Below are positions 23,792 through 28,102 of a stretch of DNA of 28,102 nucleotides, one piece after another. The notes beneath the pieces were generated by a model. That model saw only the letters and a list, made by a program, of their open reading frames with translations, was not told the origin of the DNA and did no database searches. The stretch is from SKNW01 sp050485865 (GTDB taxonomy: Bacteria; Gemmatimonadota; Gemmatimonadetes; Longimicrobiales; Gaopeijiaceae). The position numbers and the translations under genes were made by a program. Every line of letters begins with the position of its first letter. Within the stretch, counting starts at the first letter, position 1. The stretch lies in NCBI GenBank assembly GCA_050485865.1, contig JBJHCE010000018.1, positions 1 to 28,102 on the forward strand, given 5' to 3'.

Positions 23792-24820
23792 ATGGCGATT
23801 CGGGTGGGAATCAACGGGTTCGGGCGAATTGGCCGCCTCGTGGTACGCGCCGCCCTCGAGTCCGGGCGCGATGACCTGGAGTTCGTGGCGGTGAACGACC
23901 TCACCGACAACCGGACCCTGGCGCACCTCTTCCAGTTCGACTCCGTGCACCGGACCTGGCCCGGCACCGTCGAGATGACGGACCATGGCATCCGGGTCGA
24001 CGGGCACGAGATCCGGGTCTTCGCGGAGCGGGATCCGGCGAACCTCCCCTGGGGTGACCTGGGCGTGGACGTGGTCATCGAGGCCACCGGCTACTTCACC
24101 GAACGCTCGAAGGCGGCCGCGCACCTCGCCGCCGGGGCCCGGAAGGTCATCATCTCCGCGCCCGCGAAGAACGAGGACGTGACCGTGGTCCTGGGCGTGA
24201 ACGAGGGCGCCTACGATCCGGCCGCCCATGACGTGATCTCGAACGCCTCGTGCACGACGAACTGCCTGGCCCCGGTGGTGAAGGTGCTGGACGATGCCTT
24301 CGGCTTCGAGCGGGGTCTCATGACCACGATCCACGCGTACACGAACGACCAGACCACGCTGGACGCCCCGCACAAGGACCTCCGCCGGGCCCGGGCGGCC
24401 GCCGTCTCGATGATCCCGACCACCACGGGCGCGGCGAAGGCCACCTCTCTCGTCCTTCCCGGGGTGAAGGGTCGCATCGACGGGATGGCCATCCGCGTTC
24501 CCACCCCCGACGTGTCCCTCGTGGACCTGACCTGCGAGCTCGGTTCCGACGTCACCGTGGAGGCGGTGAACGCCGCCTTCGAGGCCGCTGCCTCCGGTCC
24601 CATGAAGGGGATCCTGGGGGTCGAGTCCCGGCCCCTCGTGTCCGTGGACTTCACCGGGGACTCCCGGTCTTCGATCGTCGATGCGGGGTGCACCGCCGTC
24701 ATCCAGGACCGGATGGTGAAGGTCCTGGCCTGGTACGACAACGAGTGGGGGTACTCCTGCCGGGTCGTGGACATGGCCCGGTACGTGGGGGAGCGGCTCC
24801 CCGCGGCTTCCGGAGGGTGA
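23792..24820 (+). CDS. gap: Glyceraldehyde-3-phosphate dehydrogenase, type I
   Basis: The 342-residue product starts MAIRVGINGFGRIGRLVVRA, the classical NAD-binding opening, with Asp in AVNDLTD after strand 2 favouring NAD+. The active site SNASCTTNCLAPVVK contains nucleophile Cys154, with the His in MTTIHAYTNDQ. The phosphate-binding and C-terminal segments MIPTTTGAAKA, LPGVKGRIDGMAIRVPTP and WYDNEWGYSCRVVDM are all present. It oxidises glyceraldehyde 3-phosphate to 1,3-bisphosphoglycerate in glycolysis, or the reverse in gluconeogenesis. A strong GGGGAGGAG lies eight bases before ATG 23792. It is the first gene of a gap-pgk-tpiA operon; the upstream promoter is in or near the corrupted tract and cannot be identified. 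Confidence 0.98.
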   Translation: MAIRVGINGFGRIGRLVVRAALESGRDDLEFVAVNDLTDNRTLAHLFQFDSVHRTWPGTVEMTDHGIRVDGHEIRVFAERDPANLPWGDLGVDVVIEATGYFTERSKAAAHLAAGARKVIISAPAKNEDVTVVLGVNEGAYDPAAHDVISNASCTTNCLAPVVKVLDDAFGFERGLMTTIHAYTNDQTTLDAPHKDLRRARAAAVSMIPTTTGAAKATSLVLPGVKGRIDGMAIRVPTPDVSLVDLTCELGSDVTVEAVNAAFEAAASGPMKGILGVESRPLVSVDFTGDSRSSIVDAGCTAVIQDRMVKVLAWYDNEWGYSCRVVDMARYVGERLPAASGG

Positions 24821-24822
24821 GG

Positions 24823-26052
24823 GTGGCCGGACGCACCCGGGGACTCGGCGACCTCGCCCCGGGGGAGCTCCTCGGGAAGCGGGTGCTCGCCCGTGTCGAC
24901 TACAACGTGCCCCTGGATGCGGAGGGGCGGATCACCGACCCGATCCGGATCCGGGCCACCCTTCCGACCCTTCACCGGCTCCTGGACGCCGGGGCCCACG
25001 TGCTCCTGGTTTCCCACCTGGGGCGTCCGGACGGGTCTCCGGACCCCTCGGCCTCCCTCGCGCCGGTGGCCCGCCGGCTCTCCGAGGAGCTCGGCGAGCC
25101 GGTCCCCCTCCTCGAGGACCCGCCCCAGGACGAGGCGCTCGCCTCGTGGCCCGAGCGGACTTCCGCCCGGGTGGCGATCCTCGAGAACATCCGGTTCCAC
25201 CCGGGGGAAACCCGGAACGATCCCGAGCTGGGAGCCGCGCTCGGACGGCTCGGGGACATCTTCGTGGGTGACGCCTTCGGGGTGGCACACCGGGCCCACG
25301 CCTCCAACGTGGGGGCGGCCCGGGCAATCCGGGAGCGGGGGGGCGCCGCCGTGGCGGGGCTCCTTCTCGAGCGGGAGCTCCGGTTCCTCCGCGACGCCCT
25401 CCGCGACCCGCCCCGTCCGTTCGTGGCCATCATGGGGGGCGCAAAGATCTCGGGGAAGATCGACCTGATCGAGCACATTCTCCCCACGGTGGACCGGATC
25501 CTCGTGGGCGGCGCCATGGCGAACACCTTCTTCCGTGCCCTGGGGCTCAGGACCGGGAACTCCCTCGTGGAGGAGGACCGGGTCGACCTGGCCCGCGAGC
25601 TCCTGGAGCGCGCCGGAGAGCGGCTCCTCCTTCCCGTGGACTGCGTGGTGGCCGCGGAGATCACCCGGGACGCCGAGACCCGCACCGTGGCCCGGAACGG
25701 CCTTTCGGATGGAGACCGGATCGCCGACATCGGCCCCGCCACCCGGGCTCTCTTCGCCCAGGAGATCCGGCGAGCGGGTACGGTGGTATGGAACGGTCCC
25801 ATGGGGGTCTTCGAGATGGCCCCCTTCGCCGCCGGCACCTTCGAAGTGGCCGAGGCCCTGGCCGAAGCGACGGAGGGGGGCACCCTCTCGGTGGTGGGGG
25901 GTGGAGATTCCGCCGCCGCCGCCGAGGCGGCGGGCGTCGCCGAGCGGATGTCCCACATCTCCACCGGTGGGGGGGCGTCGCTCGACCTCCTTGCGGGGAA
26001 GAGCCTCCCCGGTGTGGAGGTTCTCGAGCGGACCGAAGGGAAGGCACCATGA
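24823..26052 (+). CDS. pgk: Phosphoglycerate kinase
   Basis: The 409-residue product includes KRVLARVDYNVPLD, VLLVSHLGRPDG, ILENIRFHPGETRND, FVGDAFGVAHRAHASNVG, the GGAKISGKIDLIEHIL region, WNGPMGVFE, and the C-terminal SVVGGGDSAAAAEAAG and STGGGASLDLLAG motifs, all hallmarks of this enzyme. It transfers phosphate between 1,3-bisphosphoglycerate and ADP. Two GTG codons are possible starts: 24817, which overlaps the gap stop codon, and 24823. I prefer 24823 because GGAGG at 24812-24816 is then six bases upstream. The stop overlaps the tpiA start (ATGA). An internal DAFGVAHRAHAS retains the typical D.F.AAHRAHAS pattern. Confidence 0.97.
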   Translation: MAGRTRGLGDLAPGELLGKRVLARVDYNVPLDAEGRITDPIRIRATLPTLHRLLDAGAHVLLVSHLGRPDGSPDPSASLAPVARRLSEELGEPVPLLEDPPQDEALASWPERTSARVAILENIRFHPGETRNDPELGAALGRLGDIFVGDAFGVAHRAHASNVGAARAIRERGGAAVAGLLLERELRFLRDALRDPPRPFVAIMGGAKISGKIDLIEHILPTVDRILVGGAMANTFFRALGLRTGNSLVEEDRVDLARELLERAGERLLLPVDCVVAAEITRDAETRTVARNGLSDGDRIADIGPATRALFAQEIRRAGTVVWNGPMGVFEMAPFAAGTFEVAEALAEATEGGTLSVVGGGDSAAAAEAAGVAERMSHISTGGGASLDLLAGKSLPGVEVLERTEGKAP

Positions 26053-26867
26053 GACCCGTCGTCGTGGCCGGAAACTGGAAGCTGAACCACGGTCCCCGGG
26101 ACACGGAGGCCTTCCTGGACACCTTTCTCAACGGGCTGGAGGGAACGGGAGGGGGAGAGGGTGCGCGGGTCCTCCTCTTTCCGCCGGCGGTAAGCCTCGA
26201 CTCGGCCCGGCGCCGCCTCGCGACCCGGGCCGGAGAGGGGAGGGAAGGCGCCGAGCGGCTGGAACTCGGCATCCAGCAGATCCACCCGGAGCCCTCCGGC
26301 GCCTTCACCGGGGAGAACGGCGCCGAGCATGCCCGGCAGGCGGGGGCGACGTGGGCCCTCGTGGGACACTCGGAACGAAGGACGCTCTTCCGCGAGACCG
26401 ACGCGGACACGGTTCTCCGGGTCGATGCCGCCTTCCGGGCGGGGCTTGCCCCCATGCTCTGCGTGGGGGAGCGCCTCGATGAGCGGGAGGCCGGGCGCCT
26501 CGAGGAGGTTCTCGCACGGCAGTTGGACGCGGTGCTCGCGCCACCGGAGCTCCGGGACCGGCTCGCGGCGGGTCCCTTCGCCCTCGCATACGAGCCGGTC
26601 TGGGCCATCGGCACCGGCCGGACCGCCTCTCCCTCCGATGCCTCCGAGGCCCACGGCCTGCTTCGCGGGCGGATGGCGGAACGCCTGGGCAATGCGGCCG
26701 CCGAGGAGATCCCGATCCTCTACGGCGGGTCGGTTCGGCCGGAGACGGCCCCCGAACTCCTCACCGCTCCCGGGGTGGACGGACTCCTGGTCGGGGGTGC
26801 CTCCCTCGACCCCGGGTCCTTCCTCGCACTCGTCCAGGCCGGGTTCGCCGCGGCGGCCCGGCGTTGA
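26049..26867 (+). CDS. tpiA: Triosephosphate isomerase
   Basis: The 272-residue product is slightly longer than the usual 250. All catalytic residues are visible: Lys11 in AGNWKLN, His107 in VGHSERR, and Glu182 in AYEPVWAIGTG, whose following residues begin the flexible loop 6. ILYGGSVRPE and DGLLVGGASLDP form the phosphate-binding end of the barrel. It interconverts dihydroxyacetone phosphate and glyceraldehyde 3-phosphate. The start lies in the pgk stop codon. A small extra segment near residues 60-75 (TRAGEGREGAERLE) explains part of the added length. The stop codon overlaps a TTGACA hexamer that may be the -35 of a secG promoter. Confidence 0.97.
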   Translation: MRPVVVAGNWKLNHGPRDTEAFLDTFLNGLEGTGGGEGARVLLFPPAVSLDSARRRLATRAGEGREGAERLELGIQQIHPEPSGAFTGENGAEHARQAGATWALVGHSERRTLFRETDADTVLRVDAAFRAGLAPMLCVGERLDEREAGRLEEVLARQLDAVLAPPELRDRLAAGPFALAYEPVWAIGTGRTASPSDASEAHGLLRGRMAERLGNAAAEEIPILYGGSVRPETAPELLTAPGVDGLLVGGASLDPGSFLALVQAGFAAAARR

Positions 26868-26892
26868 CACCCCCGGCCAAGGCCTCGATCTT
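26864..26892 (+). promoter_or_regulatory. Candidate secG promoter, TTGACA-N17-GATCTT
   Basis: A perfect consensus -35 (TTGACA, 26864-26869) overlaps the tpiA stop codon, and GATCTT (26887-26892) follows after 17 bases. The -10 is weak but shares CTT with the TAGCTT boxes elsewhere in the window. It would allow secG to be expressed apart from the glycolytic genes. Confidence 0.4.
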
Positions 26893-26950
26893 TCAGGGCT
26901 GATCGTGGCATCCTGCCCTCTTTCGCCCCCGCAACGGGGATGAACGCTCC

Positions 26951-27334
26951 ATGTACGGTTTCTTCCTGACGCTTCTCGTTCTCGATGGGATCTTCCTTTC
27001 CGTCGTCATCCTCCTCCAGGCCGGAAAGGGTGGCGGCCTCGCCGCCATGGGAGGCGGCGGCGGCACGATGACCGAAGGCGTCCTCGGGGGTCGGCAGGCC
27101 TCCACCTTCCTCGTACGGGCGAGCTGGGTCGCCGGCGGCGCCTTCATGGTCCTCTCGCTGATCCTGGCCATCCTGTCGGCCCGCGGCGACCGCCCCGGCT
27201 CCATCCTCCAGCAGGAGTTCCAGAGCGCACCGACGGCGCCGGCGCCGATCCTCCCGGGGGTCGAGCCTGGTGCCGGAACGGGAGAGCCCGTACCCCCGCC
27301 CCCCGGATCGGACGGGACGCCGGACACCCCCTGA
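26951..27334 (+). CDS. secG: Preprotein translocase subunit SecG
   Basis: The 127-residue product has two membrane segments (about 2-22, FFLTLLVLDGIFLSVVILLQ, and about 55-78, VAGGAFMVLSLILAILS) flanking the conserved loop QAGKGGGLAAMGGGGGTMTEGVLGG (read in two parts: QAGKGGGLAAMGG and GGGTMTEGVLGGR). This is the SecG signature; the protein supports protein export through SecYEG. A Pro/Ala/Gly-rich cytosolic or periplasmic tail of about 45 residues follows, as is common in high-GC bacteria. Position after tpiA is the widely conserved tpiA-secG order. The ATG at 26951 fits the start of the first membrane helix; only a weak GGGG-type ribosome binding site is visible. Confidence 0.95.
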   Translation: MYGFFLTLLVLDGIFLSVVILLQAGKGGGLAAMGGGGGTMTEGVLGGRQASTFLVRASWVAGGAFMVLSLILAILSARGDRPGSILQQEFQSAPTAPAPILPGVEPGAGTGEPVPPPPGSDGTPDTP

Positions 27335-27391
27335 GCCGGTGAGCCGGGTCTCCACGCCCCCTCGATGCGTCAGGGCCCGGTCGGGCCAGCC

Positions 27392-27427
27392 CCGGAGACG
27401 CCCTGGAACCCCTCCGGGCGTCTCCGG
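27392..27427 (+). terminator. Intrinsic terminator after secG
   Basis: CCGGAGACGCCC (27392-27403) and GGGCGTCTCCGG (27416-27427) are perfectly complementary, giving a 12-bp stem with a 12-base loop, followed by TCGTTTG. The T tract is short, but the stem is strong and the position, 57 bases after the secG stop and before the promoter of the next gene, fits the end of the glycolytic operon. Confidence 0.75.
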
Positions 27428-27484
27428 TCGTTTGAGGGGCGCTCCTCCGCCACGGCCGGCCTGGAGGGCCCGCGCCTCGGAGCC

Positions 27485-27512
27485 TTGCCATCGCATCCCC
27501 CTCGGGTAGCTT
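27485..27512 (+). promoter_or_regulatory. Promoter TTGCCA-N16-TAGCTT upstream of the E2 gene
   Basis: TTGCCA at 27485-27490 and TAGCTT at 27507-27512 are 16 bases apart. The -10 is identical to those at 4281 and 15000. The expected transcript has a leader of about 50 bases that includes GGAG at 27559-27562 before the GTG start, so this one is not leaderless. Confidence 0.6.
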
Positions 27513-27569
27513 AGAAGGGCTGTTCGCCCCATCCCACAACCTCGAATCACGGAATCACGGAGACCGCAC

Positions 27570-28102
27570 GTGGCCCGCATCGAAGTCCCCATGCCCCAGA
27601 TGGGCGAATCCATCGCCGAGGGAACTGTCTCCCGTTGGCTGAAGCAGGTCGGCGACAGCGTGGAGCGCGACGAGCCGATCCTCGAGATCAGCACCGACAA
27701 GGTGGACGCCGAGATCCCGGCGCCCCAGTCCGGGACCCTGGTGGAGATCGCCGTCGAGGAGGGGGCGACCGTCGAGGTGGGGACCGTCGTGGCATGGATC
27801 GATACCGAGGGTGGGGCGCCCCAGGCGGAGGCCCCGAAGGAAGAGGCCTCCCAGCCCGAGGCCGAAACCCCTGCGAAGGAACCCGCCCGGGAGGAGGAAG
27901 CCGAGGACGCTTCGGCGGCGGATCCCGAGCCCGGGTCCGAGGAGGAGCGCCTCAAGCAGCGTTCCACCCCCGTCGTCCGGCGGATGGCGGAGGAGCACGG
28001 CGTGGACCTCTCCAGGGTCGAGGGCTCCGGCCATGCCGGACGCGTGACCAAGCAGGACCTCGAGGCCTTCCTCGAAAAGGGCGGGGGGGAAGACGCACCT
28101 GC
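27570..28102 (+). CDS. 2-oxo acid dehydrogenase E2 component (dihydrolipoyl acyltransferase), partial
   Basis: From GTG 27570 the frame is open for 177 codons to the window edge. The N-terminal lipoyl domain (about 1-77) reads ARIEVPMPQMGESIAEGTVS and carries the lipoylated Lys44 in STDKVDAEIPAP. An acidic Ala/Pro/Glu-rich linker (about 80-125) follows, then the E3-binding domain (about 130-167) with STPVVRRMAEEHGVDLSRVEG and SGHAGRVTKQDLEAFL (given as two parts). The catalytic acyltransferase domain lies outside the window. MGESI.EGT is common to 2-oxoglutarate and branched-chain E2 proteins, so I cannot tell which complex it belongs to. GGAG lies seven bases before the start codon. Confidence 0.93.
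   Translation, partial: MARIEVPMPQMGESIAEGTVSRWLKQVGDSVERDEPILEISTDKVDAEIPAPQSGTLVEIAVEEGATVEVGTVVAWIDTEGGAPQAEAPKEEASQPEAETPAKEPAREEEAEDASAADPEPGSEEERLKQRSTPVVRRMAEEHGVDLSRVEGSGHAGRVTKQDLEAFLEKGGGEDAP

Noticed and set aside
27335..27569. A possible tRNA or small RNA gene between secG and the E2 gene
   Set aside because: The only strong structure is a simple 12-bp hairpin that fits a terminator; no cloverleaf or T-loop sequence is visible.

Overview
The window is a very GC-rich (roughly 70% or more), densely packed stretch of bacterial chromosome. The mix of genes and style points to a Gemmatimonadota-like organism: Gram-negative envelope proteins (lipoproteins, a TonB-type plug/barrel protein), secreted S10 serine carboxypeptidase, GTG/TTG starts, and a very compact core-gene operon. 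This placement is an inference from gene content, not from a marker tree. I see no tRNA, rRNA, CRISPR array, insertion sequence or prophage.

Layout. 1-2142 (minus strand): a four-CBS-domain protein, a lipoprotein with a metzincin-like motif that lacks its catalytic Glu, and a TetR regulator cut by the window edge with a perfect palindrome just upstream. 2330-6407 (plus): a secreted S10 carboxypeptidase coupled to a MutT-type NUDIX hydrolase, then a GAF/ATPase/receiver hybrid sensor protein whose phospho-acceptor positions look degenerate. 6424-9956 (minus): a short-chain dehydrogenase followed by an iron(III) ABC transporter (binding protein and fused permease, no ATPase in view) behind a Fur-box-like palindrome. 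10112-14961 (plus): NADP-type isocitrate dehydrogenase, leucyl aminopeptidase, and an outer-membrane plug/barrel protein. 15015 to about 23280 (plus): a ten-gene, mostly overlapping housekeeping operon: yicC, gmk, rpoZ, coaBC, a family-4 uracil-DNA glycosylase, dnaB, ispD, a low-molecular-weight phosphatase, aroE and comF.

23281-23698 is a stretch of long G and C homopolymers around a 10-N gap; it looks like an assembly or sequencing artefact and destroys the 3' end of comF. 23792-27334 is a glycolytic operon, gap-pgk-tpiA, followed by secG and a strong hairpin terminator. The window closes inside a gene for a lipoyl-domain 2-oxo acid dehydrogenase E2 subunit.

The most interesting signals are (i) a repeated promoter of the form TTGnnn-N16-18-TAGCTT/TAACTT, which in two cases sits only 9-10 bases before an ATG and so predicts leaderless transcripts; (ii) the sensor protein with apparently missing His and Asp phospho-acceptors; (iii) the protease-like lipoprotein with HALGH instead of HELGH; and (iv) the Fur-like operator. 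No clearly new multi-gene system is visible; most of the window is core metabolism and information processing.
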